Source: Alectoria sarmentosa
Taxonomy: Eukaryota > Ascomycota > Lecanoromycetes > Lecanorales > Parmeliaceae
Reading direction: 5' to 3'
DNA length: 64,000 bases
Assembly (NCBI GenBank): GCA_009733775.1
Contig: WOGZ01000085.1
Location: forward strand, 1-64,000
Position numbers and translations under genes: made by a program. Below are positions 1 through 12,734 of the stretch, one piece after another; the stretch's first letter is position 1, and each line of letters starts with the position of its first letter. The notes under the pieces were generated by a model. The model was given only the letters and a program-made list of their open reading frames with translations, did no database searches and was not told where the DNA came from.

Positions 1-1072
1 AATTAAAATAATAACGAAATTATTAAAAAAATTAATTTATATACGATAAATGCGAGACATCGAGATATATAATAAATTCAAATTTAAATTTAAGTTTAAG
101 GCGCGCGTTAAAAAGAGCGAAAAAAAGAATTTAATGATTATAAACGCGAAATTAACGAAATTCAAAGCGGTTATTTAAATCGTTAAATAATATAATAAAA
201 AGCATATAATAAAAAAGTTCAAAAAGGAGATATGAATGAAAGAAATGAAAAATTTAAATAATTCAAAAGTGACGAGACAAAAAGCGAGAATTTGAAATAA
301 TTAAAAAAACGATAATCTTTTATTCATCTTACATTTTGATCGAAAAGACGACGAAAAATGAATTTTATAAATTGAAATGAGTCTTTTATAAAAATAGAAA
401 GCTTGAATTATATATATAAAAAATTACAATTAATATTTTAAACCTTGATTATTCGTTATTATAAAAATGAAGTTATGAATGTTTTCGCTTATATAATCGT
501 CACGCATGAATGAATTTATAAAAAAAACGATAAAAATAAAAACATAAATTAAATAAAATAATAATAATTATTTTTATAAAACGAATAATTCGAATAATTC
601 GTTTTTTTCTTTTTTACGATTTAAATGAATGCGAGCGAAGAGATATTAATAAGTTTAAAGCAAATGAGAATAAATATAAAAAACGATAAAAGATTTTTTG
701 TGTGCGTTAAAAATTATTAAACGAAATGTATAAATTATTCGAATGATTTATGATAAAAAATAAATGTTATCGTTAAAGACGTTGATTTTTATCAGAAGAA
801 AGCGTCGACAATTATTTTTAAAAACGTCTCATTTTATTATTATATCATAATAATGATTTTAATAACTCGATTATAAAATATATTATAATTCGATGCGAAT
901 AATTATAAATGTTCATTTAAAAGCTTTAATAATCAAAGTCGACATTCGCGAAAATCTCGATAAACTCATAATTATAATACTAAATTCGAATTAAGATAAT
1001 AAATCTGCTTATTAATTTTAATAAAAAATATAATAAATAACGAATTAATATATTAAATAATTTAATAAAATA

Positions 1073-1309
1073 ATGCGTAAATTATTTAACGATAAAGGTC
1101 GAATAATATATATTTTAAACGAATTAAAATTAAAAGACACGCGTAATAATTCGATCTTTAACGATCAAATGTTATATATAACGAATTTAAAGATTTTCAT
1201 AAATCATATTTTAATTCTGCGTGAAAGCGATCATGTTATCGAAAATCGTTTAATATACGATTATCTTTTTTTCGACGTTAACGTCGTGCGTATTATTTTT
1301 TTAAATTAA
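1073..1309 (+). other. 78-codon open frame in the AT-rich block, unknown
   Basis: This is the longest open frame in the first 4 kb (78 codons, rich in Ile, Asn, Leu and Lys). It may be a remnant of a transposon gene, because RIP-mutated reading frames drift to this composition. I recognise no domain. In such AT-rich DNA a frame of this length is weak evidence for coding. Confidence 0.12.
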
Positions 1310-2936
1310 TGCTTCGAGAAATAAAGTTAAAAAATTTTCATTTTATTCTCGTAAAAAGTCGATAACGCGATCAATAAAATTAAAATAATTCATATCGTTT
1401 AAGCGAATAAATCGTAAATTGAAGACGCGAGTATATATTATATTAATTATTTAATAATAATTGAAATAACTTATACATAATGATCGAAAAACGATAAAAA
1501 TCTCATAAATCAATCGCGATATAAGCTTTTTGCGAAGTTGAGCGATGATCTTCATATTTTTAAGAAAACGTTTTTCGATAATTAATGAATCAAATCTTTG
1601 ATAATGAATGAGAACGTCGTTTAATTAATTCACATTTAGATATTATAAATAAGATCGCGTTATTTAACGAGCGCGATTAATTATTTCTTTTAAATAAAAA
1701 TGATTAATGATAATGTTAATTATAATAACGTGATATTATCGAAAAGAAAACATAAAAGAGATTTTAAACGTTTATAAAAAGAATTTTTCGTTTTTAAGAT
1801 AACATTATAATCAGCGATAAAGATGGGCAAAATGTAAAAAAAACGATATATTCGTTAAAAGAAGCGTAAGTTTTAATTTTTTTATCGCGATGAGTTATGA
1901 GATTGAAAATGTAAGTTAATAACGTTGTTTAACGATCGAAAAAAAGTGAAAAAATAGATCTGAAAGAGAGAATTTCGAGGTCGACGAATGTTATAATTTT
2001 GACGAGAAATGAATGATCGCCGTTCGAGCGACGGCGCTTATATGAATCGAAAATAATTATCGAGTGAAAACGATAAATTTCATTTAAAGAGAACGCGATA
2101 TAAAATAAGAGAATAATAAACGATTAACGACGTCGTGATAATATAAATCACTTAATTAATTTTGAAATGAAATTATATATGAAATCGTATAATAGAAATC
2201 GTTGTGATGTAAATCGAAGAAATTGATAAAGCGAAAAGAAAAGAGAAGGTTAATATAAATTTTGTAATTAAAATGAAATCGATGAAATAAGCGAAATAAA
2301 TAATGATAATACGATTATAAATAAGATTTAAAAAGATAAAGAAAAAGAAAATGCAAAAGAATAAAGAATATAATAAAAAGTGCTCGACGATAATATTATA
2401 AATATTAACGTTAATCGAATATTAAATGAGATATAACAAAAAAATTAAATGATTTTAATATATCAATAACTCGAATATATGAAATTAAAGCGATTTTAAA
2501 TTAATAACGTGATCGATATAATTTCGAATCTCATTTAAATGAAAATAAAATAAAGAAAAACTTTAACGATAAAAAAAAGTGTTATAATTATCATATAAAT
2601 GAATTTAAAAATTGCGTGAAAACGTAATAAATCGATCATCTTTATTAAAAATATAAATGTGATATAAAAACGATAAAAAAAAGACATTAATATTAGATTT
2701 TAATAATCTTTAAATGATTTTAAAACGAGATATCAAATCGAAATTTATTCAAAATTGTTTTAATATTATGAAATTAATAAAATGAAAATAACATTGAGAC
2801 GCATTTTAATAAAACGCATATAAGTGAACAATAAATAAATTTATGACTTTCACTTTTTTTATAAGAAATAACAGAATAATTAAACATTAAATCGATTTTA
2901 ATTATGCGCATTAAAGGCATTTAAAATTGAATTTAA

Positions 2937-3735
2937 TTAACAAAAAAAAGTGATGAGATTTATATTAATAAGATAAAAATTGTGAATATCATTTTAATAA
3001 AGCGAAAAAAATTATAAAACTTATTTTGATAAAATAAAATTCGTGAGACTTATTTTAATAAAATAAAAACTATAAATGTTATTTTGATAAAATTGAAGAA
3101 ATCGTGAGACTTATTTTAATAAAATAAAAATTATAAATGTTATTTTAATAAAATTGAAGAAATCGTAAAACTTATTTTAATAAGATAAAAATTATAAATG
3201 TTATTTTAATAAAATTAAAGAAATCGTGAAACTTATTCTGATAAAATAAAAATTATAAATGTTATTTTGATAAAGTTGAAGAAATCGTGAAACTCATTTT
3301 AATAAGATTGTAAAAATCATAAAACTCATTTTGATAAAGCAAAATTCGTGAAACTCATTTTAATAAAGTAAAAATTATGATGTTATTTTAATAAGGCTAT
3401 AAAAATCGTGAATATCATTTTAATAAAATTAAAGAAATCGTGAGTGTTATTCTGATAAAGTTGAAGAAATCGTGGAATTTATTCTAATAAAATTATAGAA
3501 ATCGTAAGTCTCATTTTGATAAAATTGAAAAAATCGTAAATCTCATTTTGATAAAATTGAAGAATTCGTAAGTTTCATTTTAATAAAATTAAAGAATTCG
3601 TGAGTGTTATTTTAATAGAGTTAAAGAAATCGTGGGCTTTATTTTAATAAGATTGAAGAAATTGTGAGTTTCATTTTAATAAAATTAAAGAATTCGTAAA
3701 ACTTATTTTAATAAAATAAAAACTATACATTTCAT
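2937..3735. repeat. ~31-bp AT-rich minisatellite
   Basis: A degenerate tandem array. Each monomer combines a block like ATTTTAATAAAATT with a block like GAAGAAATCGTGAAACTT and runs for roughly 800 bp. Neighbouring monomers differ mostly by A/G and C/T transitions, and pairs of monomers often form ~60-bp dimers with alternating spacers. The element ATGAGACT/AGTCTCAT recurs in the following 4220-4480 segment, so the array may extend there in scrambled form. Confidence 0.7.
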
Positions 3736-4549
3736 TTTATTTAATAAAAAAGACATTAAAAGATAAAAAATAAATATAAATAAGGTTTTATTTTAAAGAA
3801 AGAAAATCTTATTATACGAAGTTTTAACGATCAATGTTTTATAATTCGTCAAAAAAAGATGTTAAGAATAATGAGTGTTATTGTAAATTTTTAACATATA
3901 AAAATAATTCGAATGATTCTCCGCGTGAATTTTTATAATGCACAAAGTTCAATGAAATAAAGTTTAAATATATTTTCAATAAGATGTTGAAATTAATAAT
4001 GTTTTAATTCGTAATTAATTTATATTTTATTTCGATTTATGTTAATTTTTTACATTATTATACATATATGAAGAAGATAATGAAAAAAAATAATAACGTC
4101 ATGATTTTTTTATTTAAATTGTACGATAATCGTAAAATCGTATCGTTTTAAAATAAATAACGTTGATTATAACTTGATTTAGGACTTCAATTAAATAAAA
4201 AATCTTGATAAAATGTTCGAGCATAAGACTCGCCGCCCAAAATGAGACTTATAAATTAATTCATTATTTAAAATGAGATTTACGTATTATTGATTTCGTG
4301 AGTCTCATTTTGAGCGATAAATTTCATTCTAACTAAATAAAATACGATATTAATAATTTAAAATGAGATCTTTTAAAACAGAGGATCTCATTTTATAGAA
4401 TAAGACTCATTTTAAGTTAACTTTTAGCGGCCGAGGTTTTTCCAATCAATCAAATCGAGGCGCTACTCAGAATCAGTCTCATTTTAAAATTCTCTATTTA
4501 TAGATAATCTTAACGTCGATGAAAAAAATATATAAATTTAATTATAAAA

Positions 4550-6930
4550 AATTTCACGCTTTATAAAACACATTTTTCAAAATTATCAAATTTGTTATTT
4601 TCGTAAATAAAACGTCGATAAACGCGAGTTAATATATAATTAAAATCGTTAAATTTATTTAAATTAATATTTTTAAAATGTTTTTAATAATATTTTTTAT
4701 ATAATTAAATTATAAACAATTTTTCTTTATTTTATTTATATATATAATTAATAAATTATATTTATATTAATTACGTGAAAAAGAGCGAAAGAAAAAATAT
4801 TATTAATCGCGAGAATATTCGCGCGTTTAAAAATCGATATATTTTATAATTTTTTTTGATATAGCTTTAACGCATATAAAAAAAATGAATAAATTGTTTT
4901 ATAACGTTGTTCACGCTTTAAAAAACGCGTTTCTTAAAATTTTTAAATTCGATTTATTTATAAATTATATATTAATAAACGTGAATTAATATATAATATA
5001 AACGATTAAATATACTTAAATTAATATTTCTTAAATGCTTTTAATAATATTTTTATAACATTAAAATATAATAATTTTTTTTTATATTATTTATATATAT
5101 AACGAATAAATCATATTTTTATTTATTGCGTGAAAAAAAGCGAAAAAAAAAAAATTATTAATCGCGAAAATACTCGTGCTCTCAAAAATCGATATTTTTT
5201 ATAATTTTCTTTCGAGATAGCTTTAACGTTTATAAAAAAAATAAATAAATTATTTTATGATATTTTCTACGCTTTAAAAAACGCATTTCTTAAAAATTTC
5301 AAATTCGTTATATTTATAAACTAAAATGTCGATCCGCGCGAAATAATATATAATAAAATTAATATCTTTTATAATTTTCTTTCGAGATAGCTTTAACGTT
5401 TTTGAAATAAATAAATAAATCGTTTTATGACATTTTTTACGCTTTATAAAACGCATTTCTCAAAAAATTCAAATTTATTATATTCGTATATTAAATATCG
5501 ATGCGCGCGAATTAATATGCAATGAAATTAATATTTTTTATGATTTTTTTTGAAAATAGCTTTAACGTTTATGAAAAAAGGAAATAAATCATTTTATGAC
5601 GTTTTTTACGCTTTATAAAATACACTTTTTCAATTTTTCAAATTCGTTATATTCGTATATTAAACGTCGATAAACGTGAATTAATATATTATATAAATAA
5701 TTTAATTTGCTTAAATTAATGTTTTTCAAATTTTTTTCAAATTTTTTTAATAATATTTTTACATTATTAAAATTTGATAAATTTTCTTTATATTATTTAT
5801 ATATATAATAAATATATAATATTTATATTTATTGCGTGAAAGAGAGCGAAAAAAAAAAGTTATTAATCGCGAAAATACTCGCGCGCCCAAAAATCGATAT
5901 CTTTTATGATTTTTTTTGAAAACAATTTTAGCGTTTATGAAAAAGATAAATAAAATATTATATAACATTTTTTACGCTTTATAAAACACACTCTTTAAAA
6001 TTTTCAAATTCGATATATTCGTATATTAAATGTCGATGCGCGCGAATAAATATATAATATACATCGTTAAATTTATTTAAATTAATATTTTCGATATTTT
6101 TTTAATAATGTTTTTATATTATTTAAATACGACAATTTCTCTTTATATTATTTATATATATAATAAATAAATTATATTTATATTTACTGCGTGAAAAAGA
6201 GCGAAAAAAAAGAATTATTAATTACGAAAATATTCGCGCGTTCAAAAATCGACATTTTTTATAATTTTTTTTCGAGATAGTTTTAGCGCCGATGAAAAAA
6301 ACGAATAAATTATTTTATGAAATCTTTTACGCTTTATAAAACGTACTCTTCAAAACTTTCAAATTCGTCATATTCGTATATAAAATATCGATGCGCGCGA
6401 GTTGATATGCAGTGAAATTAATATCATTTATGCTTTTTTTTGAAGACATCTTTAACGTTTATAAAAAAAGTAAATAAATTATTTTATGACATTTCTTACG
6501 TTTTATAAAACGCACTCTTCGAAATTTTCAAATTCGTTATATTTGTATATTTAATATCGATGCGCGAGAGTTAATATACATTATATATCGTTAAATTTAC
6601 TTAAATTAATGTTTTTTAAATGTTTATAATAATATTTTTATATTATTAAAATATGACGATTTTTTTTTATAATGTTTATATATATGATGAATAAATTTGA
6701 TTTATATTTATTGCGTGAAAAAGAGCGAAAGAAAAAGAGTCATTAATCGCGAAAATATTCGCGCTTTCAAAGATCGATATTTTTTATAATTTTCTTTCGA
6801 GACAGCTTTAACGTCTATGAAAAAGTGAATAAGTCATTTTGTGACGTTTTTCAAACTTTACAAAATTCACTTTTCAGAATTTTCAAATTCGTTATATTCG
6901 AATATCAAATATAGATACGTTTCGATTGAT
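4550..6930. repeat. Satellite of long (~356 bp) and short (~169 bp) monomers
   Basis: The landmark GCTTTAACG (or close variants) occurs near 4864, 5220, 5390, 5559, 5924, 6280, 6449 and 6804. The intervals are about 356, 170, 169, 365, 356, 169 and 355 bp, an order long-short-short-long-long-short-long. The long monomer adds a segment with a GCGTGAAAAAGAGCGAAA-like box (near 4773, 5129, 5834, 6190 and 6713). The short monomer lacks it. All copies are AT-drifted. The last copy, near 6840-6930, is the least degraded and grades into normal DNA. Confidence 0.7.
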
Positions 6931-7217
6931 TTACAATGCAAATCGTCAAGCGTGTTAGCGATCGCTTCCGTGTCGGGCCGACCTGATCGGACCAATGAAA
7001 ATTTTACCCGACCCGGTTTGCACTGCAAACCGGGCGAGACATATAGTTAGGGTTTGGCTTAATCAAACACTTCGATCCACATATGTTCGACTCTACGACG
7101 CCTCCAAGGGCCATCATTTGGAGTTTGAGGTAATGAACCAGTCTTCCCTCAGTGTTCGCGGCATTTTGCTCGCCAGCATTACCAAAACGACTGTGAATTC
7201 ATCTTCGAGAACTCTCT

Positions 7218-7749
7218 TAACAAACAGGAAACTTTAGCCAGAGTCAATGGCATCGCACGGCTATTTGGCCTTGCTGGGAAATTTGACCATCTCGATGTTG
7301 CTATCGAATCTCCTTCCTAAAGAATCTTGATCAATGATGTTCGCTCGAATAGAAAAACGCTTGACCTACGAAGGTGTTAAGATAGTGACTGGTCTACCTT
7401 TCGCGAATGGGTCACTGAGCCACGATTTGAGCAAGAAACGCGGGAAGCGGGGGATCTCTTTTTTGATATGAGACCTTTATGGAAATATCGCCGTCCCTTC
7501 ACGATGAAAGAAGGGCTCGTCGGGGTCGGGCCGGCCGAGCTGCGGATTAACGATTGCATATACAACGTTGCCGGCGAACAAGTATCTTTCATCTTACGAG
7601 CTTCTTCGTCTGTATTAAAACTTAACACTTTCGAGCTAGTAAAAGACTATTACGTTCACGGGATTATGAATGAGAAGACTGTTGATAAGAATCCGCGTCC
7701 GAAGTCTAGATTTCCGAAATTTCAATGGCGTGATGTATTTCTCGAGTGA
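7218..7749 (+). pseudogene. HET-domain (heterokaryon incompatibility) gene, C-terminal relic
   Basis: The frame from about 7378 to the TGA at 7749 reads like the C-terminal part of fungal HET-domain proteins: a segment with DWSTFREWVTEPRF, then GLVGVGPAELRIND (family: a glycine-rich G-x-G-P-x-x-x-x-x-x-D stretch), an FILR element, then ELVKDYYVHGIMN, matching the family's ELVGxxYVHGIMDGE end. The same frame can be followed upstream to about 7218 but contains in-frame stops (near 7316 and 7378). No HET core or start is found upstream, where the AT-rich satellite begins. It is therefore a truncated, dead copy. HET genes control non-self recognition between hyphae and often decay near repeats. 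Confidence 0.55.
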
Positions 7750-9496
7750 GATAGGTGGCAGATAAGGATGGCAGCCTGTTTGCTAATAATCTAATGAAAG
7801 CAATCATTTATTAGTGAATGTAACTACTTGGGGTTTTCACGAACCAACCTGCAGAAATTTTGAATCTATCGATACCACGGAACACCAACCACGGGACCTT
7901 GAAGCTGACAATGCATAAACCGCATGGAAATGTTCTGGTAGTTGTACTGAATTGGCCGCCGAGGAAGATGACTGCAAAAGCGAAGTTTGGGTTCTATGAG
8001 CTGGCCCAGGACCCGAGTATCGGGCACCCTTTCAACTACAACGCTTATCGAACTGGCTCGTCTTACTAAGATGGCAGAAACGTCGACACCGAATCACGCG
8101 CAGAAGAGAAGATCAAGGTCCGATAACTTCGGTCCAAAGAACACCGAATCGTATTTTAGCCAAGATATCGAATTCGACTGTAGTAAAAGCAGAGAGGCCT
8201 CATCATGGAAGAATCCTTGATTATATAACACACTATTACTAAATTCCTTTCTCATTAGTCAATAGGTAGCGCTCAAAAGGACAGAAGACAATTTCCTTCA
8301 CCATCTCGGGTTTAGTTTGTTGAATGTAAAACATCATCATATTACAGCTTTGATCCAGCAACTAACTGAACTGTTATTCAGTATATATTAGAGACCTTAA
8401 AGAAATTACATGGCTTTCCAGTATTTCACGTAGCTCTTCACCAATCCCTCATCCACCTCCCCTTCTCGCAAAGTTTCACTGACCTCCAGTGTCTAATTCG
8501 TATCCAGCACCAGATTCCCTGTCCCAAGCGTCAAAAAAAATCTTGCTCACGGAGCGCGATTATGCGGGCTGCAGGATTGCGCTCAATGTGGGGCTCCGCA
8601 CTCCCGCTAGCAATTCGTCAAAAGGTATAATAGGAAGCTTTTTCCACAGCGCAGCCTTATCGTCAACCTGTGAATGCAAGATACGGAAGAGTGTAGCAAT
8701 CATCGACTACAAGGATTGACGCATCAGATTCTCGAGGTGGTAGACAGCGCATTTAGGTGTGATGGGCGAGAAGATGATATCGATCACGGTGGAGGCGGCC
8801 ACATCGACTAGTATCCAGGAGTGTGTCTTGAAGAAGATTAGATCGAAGTTCTCTAGCTCAAACGCTATTGAATAATTGAGAGAAACCACTTACCCCGGAG
8901 GTCTCAGACAACACCCCTGAGCTTTGTGACGACCTAAGGTTTGAAGCTAGATGCTCACTTGGTGCCCAAGAACTACATGTTTTCGAGCCTGTCAGCTACC
9001 CTACACGCACGACGACTAGTAATAAGGTGCTTTGATGTAGGCGAGCCGCTCAAAGTGGGATTAAGATTAAATCGCGTTAACTCAAGAGTAGAGCACCCGT
9101 GGCTGCTATTTTGTTTGCGTGTAAAAGTCGGTGAATCGATTTCTCTCAGCGCAGATCTATCAGATCTACGGCTAGTGAACCATGTTTGACAAACGAGCTC
9201 CTGCATACCGCTCCAAGATCTTACTTGCTTCTGAGATTTCGTGAGTCTCAGCTCAGAACTTTTTTTAGCTTTGCGGAGCTCTGTAGACTACTGCCCGATT
9301 TTTGTGTCATAAAAATGTTGTGTTTTAAAAGTGAAGTGAAGTGACAACACGATAATAAGTGCTTACGGGCTCAATTCCCGCAACCAACTTCTTTCAAACA
9401 TCAGAACGCAAAGACTACTATCAAACGTTTCAATAACTATTTCAAAACTTAGTACATTTGATCTTGCCCTATAAAATAGAGCAGGATACTTCGAAC
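7750..9496. other. No convincing gene
   Basis: Base composition is normal, but only short overlapping frames on both strands are seen, none longer than about 80 codons and none with a domain I recognise. The stretch could be decayed coding sequence continuing from the HET relic, plus the promoter of the MYND gene just before 9497. Confidence 0.5.
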
Positions 9497-11409
9497 ATGT
9501 CCCAAGCTTGTTGTAACGTTGACGCCAATTCTGCCCCATGCCCAACGCCTGCTTCAGGAGCGTGCAAAAGTTGCTATCTTGTGCAGGTGATTCAAACTCA
9601 GTCAATGATTAGTAGTCTCACTACTAACAAAGACCGTCTCAGTACTGTGGCAAGAAGTGTCAGACGGCTCACTGGCCTGCCCATAAAGCTGATTGCAAGT
9701 CCCCACTAAACAAGGCAACTTGGAGGCCTGATTGGGAGAGAGAGGCTCGCCTGCCATCTTTCATCACCACGACTTCGATCCCCGGTCGTGGACCTTATTT
9801 CCTCACACCATTCGGTGGGCAAAAATACTTTTGGGGTAACATGCCTGCGCTGAATGTTTTGAATCTACAAGAGAATGAGGGATTGGAAGCAAGACATTGG
9901 CGAATTCTTTTTGCAGGTATGGTGGAGCCATGTACCCGATCATCGCTTGCTAAGTAGCCCCAGCTTCGGGCGATTGCCGCAACATGTTCAAGACCATCGC
10001 CTGTCTACCAGCTTCCTACAACGGAACATTCGAGCTTGTTATGAACGACCGCGATGTAGAAATTGTGGCAAGAAACTCTCTGCTGGTGATGACGGCGTTC
10101 TGGTTCAATCCAGCGGATGCCGCGCAGATGATGCTACATCTTTGGTATTCGGCTTTTCTGCCAGCGAGCATGCTTGACACCCTGAAAGAGACACTCTCGC
10201 CCATGATCCAGGATGTTTGCGCCAAGATCGCATCGAGATCGCCAGCAACCTTGCAAAGAAAAACATGGTCGAATGGGTCCCGGTCACTATGTCTGGCGCT
10301 CCGAAAAGCCGCTTGGAACAATTTGCTGTCCTTCTTGAACGTTCCAGACAGCCTGACTGTCGCTGCAGCCAGGGATTTGCGAACTGCAGTGACTTTAGCT
10401 GAGGAGAGAAAGGATTATCTTGATCGAGCAATCTTTCGTCAGCCGCCAGCCAAGCGTGTTGCTATGATGCGATTCCGGGAAGATGGCCTTCTGTTACCTT
10501 TCGGATCGCCGCGAGCTGCATATGATACTCCTAATCCGTACGTCTCAATTGTTTCTGTCTTCAGTGTCATGTCACTCATGTTACTCCAGAACATTCTTTC
10601 ACAAGAACAGTCCTTGGCCCATGAAAGACTCCGCAGATCCGCTCGAGGGGTGGCCAAGCTGCGAGATCTCCGATCGGGCAACCCACGCGTCGGAGGATGT
10701 GTATGGCCATTTGAACACCTACCTCTACCGGACGTTTCTTCAATTCTGTCAGACCTGTGACAGACTCAAGATCACAATTCGTCTGTTTCAAGAAGATTTG
10801 GTGGACCTGCCGCAGGTCCTTCGTGAAGGTGACCAGTCTGAGGATGGCTTTGATCGAATCGAGGTATTTGGTACCGTGATTCCCCTGCGGCATGACGTGA
10901 CTAATTGTTTCGAGGTCTCAAATACCGTCGACAAAGGCTACGTCGGTACAGCGGGTGTCCTTGCAAGTCTAGGTCCTCTTCTTCGGCTTCCCAGTGAGAA
11001 TCAACATGCTTGCCTCATCGGTCTTTATCTCAATGCTACCCACGATGTATCCACCGCAGCGGATGAGCTTGCGCCTCTATTGGCGAATAGCAGTCGCATG
11101 GGGCGGTACATATCAATCAATCAAGCGGCCGTCGCCTCCGCGGACAAATATAATGCTGACCTTTTGAACTTCTCTGACGCCAAGAGTATGTTCAAAGATT
11201 TCGACGGCTTGTTCAAGCGCTATGTGCACGAAGAGAGGTTCGAAGACATTTGTAAGGTTACTGGTTTGCTCTTGAAAGCAAAAAACACCGTCATTGAACC
11301 ATGGCCGTTGCGACTTCCCGCCGATGCGACACAGAAAGAATTCGATGACCTTCATCAATCAGCCCATGATGGCGGTGAGCACTACGTGGAATGGAAGCGA
11401 GCGGTTTGA
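9497..11409 (+). CDS. MYND zinc-finger / DUF4470 domain protein
   Basis: Four exons join without a frame break: 9497-9586, 9643-9916, 9964-10537 and 10590-11409, giving 585 residues. Residues about 5-50 form a MYND finger (CKSC, then YCGKKCQ, then HWPAHKADC, with the first intron splitting the finger between LVQ and YCG). The rest matches the fungal DUF4470 family: YFWGNMPALNVLNLQENEG, then SGDCRNMFKTIACLP, NDRDVEIVARN, WYSAFLPASMLD and, after intron 3, WPMKDSADPLEGW. The introns are 56, 47 and 52 bp. MYND fingers bind proline-rich peptides in partner proteins; the function of DUF4470 is unknown. Start: an upstream in-frame ATG at 9458 exists, but the family usually begins close to the finger. 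The gene looks intact although it lies between degraded regions. Confidence 0.88.
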
Positions 11410-11494
11410 GCGGGATCCTCATCAATACTTGTTAGAAAGCTCTGAACCAGAGCCAAGCTTAACGTATACGTTCGAAAGCCTGAATAATATCTCT

Positions 11495-11745
11495 AAACGT
11501 GTATAATAGATATTCTCTCTTACTATGAAAAAAATCAACGATAATTGTAACCTCATTATTCGATTCGCTTATAGTAATTTATATAATAATTTAATAACGC
11601 GCGTATTTTAATAAGACGTTTATTTTATATTCTATTTTATTTTATATATATTTATTTTTATATTTTAGAATTTAAGTGTAAAATGTATATAAATTTCTTA
11701 TATTTCGTAATTTTTCTATTATTATATAATTTTGTTCGTCGTCAG
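11495..11745. repeat. Short AT-rich island
   Basis: About 250 bp of AT-rich sequence with the same CpG-sparing texture as the large blocks sits directly 3' of the MYND gene. No terminal repeats or target duplication are visible. It may be a solo fragment of a RIP-mutated repeat or an AT-rich terminator region. Confidence 0.45.
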
Positions 11746-12734
11746 CCAGGAAGCCAAGCAACTTTGTTGAAACCTCAAAGGAGATGAGCGGTAGAAAAGC
11801 CAGGTGATGTACCGGAAGGCTCAATGTACGGGAGGCTACCTGATAAGAGCGGTGGAAGAAGGTAAAGGTAAGTGCCCTACCAGGCGGAATGAGAGTCTCC
11901 CTCCTTTTCTCATCCTTTGCGGGCAGCTCGAAGCGAGACCTTAGCGTATATTTGTCTTCGACAGAAATAATTGGACGTGCCAAAAACAAGCCTAGCAGGG
12001 ACATTGCGCTGGGCATAGATCGACGGATTTACCTACATTACGTCACAGAAGCGCATTTCTAACCACAATGGGATAGTGTTGCAATCTATTCAGAAAGACC
12101 ATTTGAGGACCGAAGACTCCCGCAGATGTCATACGCAGTCAAGATTGTTGCATTATTGAGCTGTGCCTCACCTCTGCTTATGTGACATGTTTCTGGTTCT
12201 TGTCTGACTTGTTGCGAATTGCGATGAGTGGCTGATCTTAGTTGCATGAAGATCAGACGGCAGGATTCACAAGATAACAAGCCGCGTAAGGAAGTCTCAG
12301 CGGCACGTACATGTTTCATGCACGAGTATTCGCCTTAGCTTCTACGCTCTCTGCCATTCCCTTAGAATACTGGCCAACCATATGACATCTGAGCCACCCA
12401 TTGCGCCGTTTTCAAAGAATATGACTCGTGGCCTTCTGGGAATGCGTCGGGATCAAGTGCGGCATTCTGCATGCTCTCGTGCAGAGTAAATACGTCAATT
12501 CGATAGCAGCTTCGACAGAACGATGGAGACCAACCTTTGGGGACGGCTTGCATTTTACAAGTCGCAAGGCTACGACTACCTTTAGGGTTATATACTCCTG
12601 CATTCTTGCCCCAAAATAAAACAAGAGAATTCATTGGACCTTGTGTGTACGCAGCTTCGACTCAAACACTGTCACCAGCATCGTTGTCCTTACTTCAGAG
12701 TCGCTCTTGTATTTGATCTCGGACCTCGGACAAG
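11746..12734. other. Intergenic; one 90-codon minus frame
   Basis: No recognisable gene. On the minus strand 12362-12634 is an open frame of 90 codons (with a motif ending SLKTAQWVAQMSYGWPVF) whose start lies 100 bp from the divergent rhodopsin-domain gene. I do not recognise it, and it could be a chance frame or the first exon of a lost gene. Confidence 0.3.

Larger units (their letters stand above)
1..6950. repeat. AT-rich, RIP-like degraded repeat block
   Basis: Nearly 7 kb of very AT-rich sequence with stop codons in all frames and no gene that can be supported. It contains two tandem arrays listed separately. G and C survive mainly as CpG: in a hand count of the lines starting at 1, 61 and 1081, 12 of 15 cytosines are followed by G. 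Loss of CpA, CpT and CpC with gain of TpA is the known footprint of RIP in filamentous ascomycetes. The composition returns to normal over about 6900-7000. The original repeats cannot be named from what is left. Confidence 0.85.

Noticed and set aside
2937..3735. Spaced repeats suggesting a CRISPR array
   Set aside because: The units are contiguous, degenerate and AT-rich in a eukaryotic RIP block; there are no unique spacers.
7040..7056. TTAGGG telomere-like word
   Set aside because: A single copy only; no array, so no telomere.
9984..10760. Treating the 258- and 308-codon frames at 9984 and 10483 as two genes
   Set aside because: A 52-bp intron at 10538-10589 joins them into one DUF4470 protein with family-conserved text on both sides of the junction.
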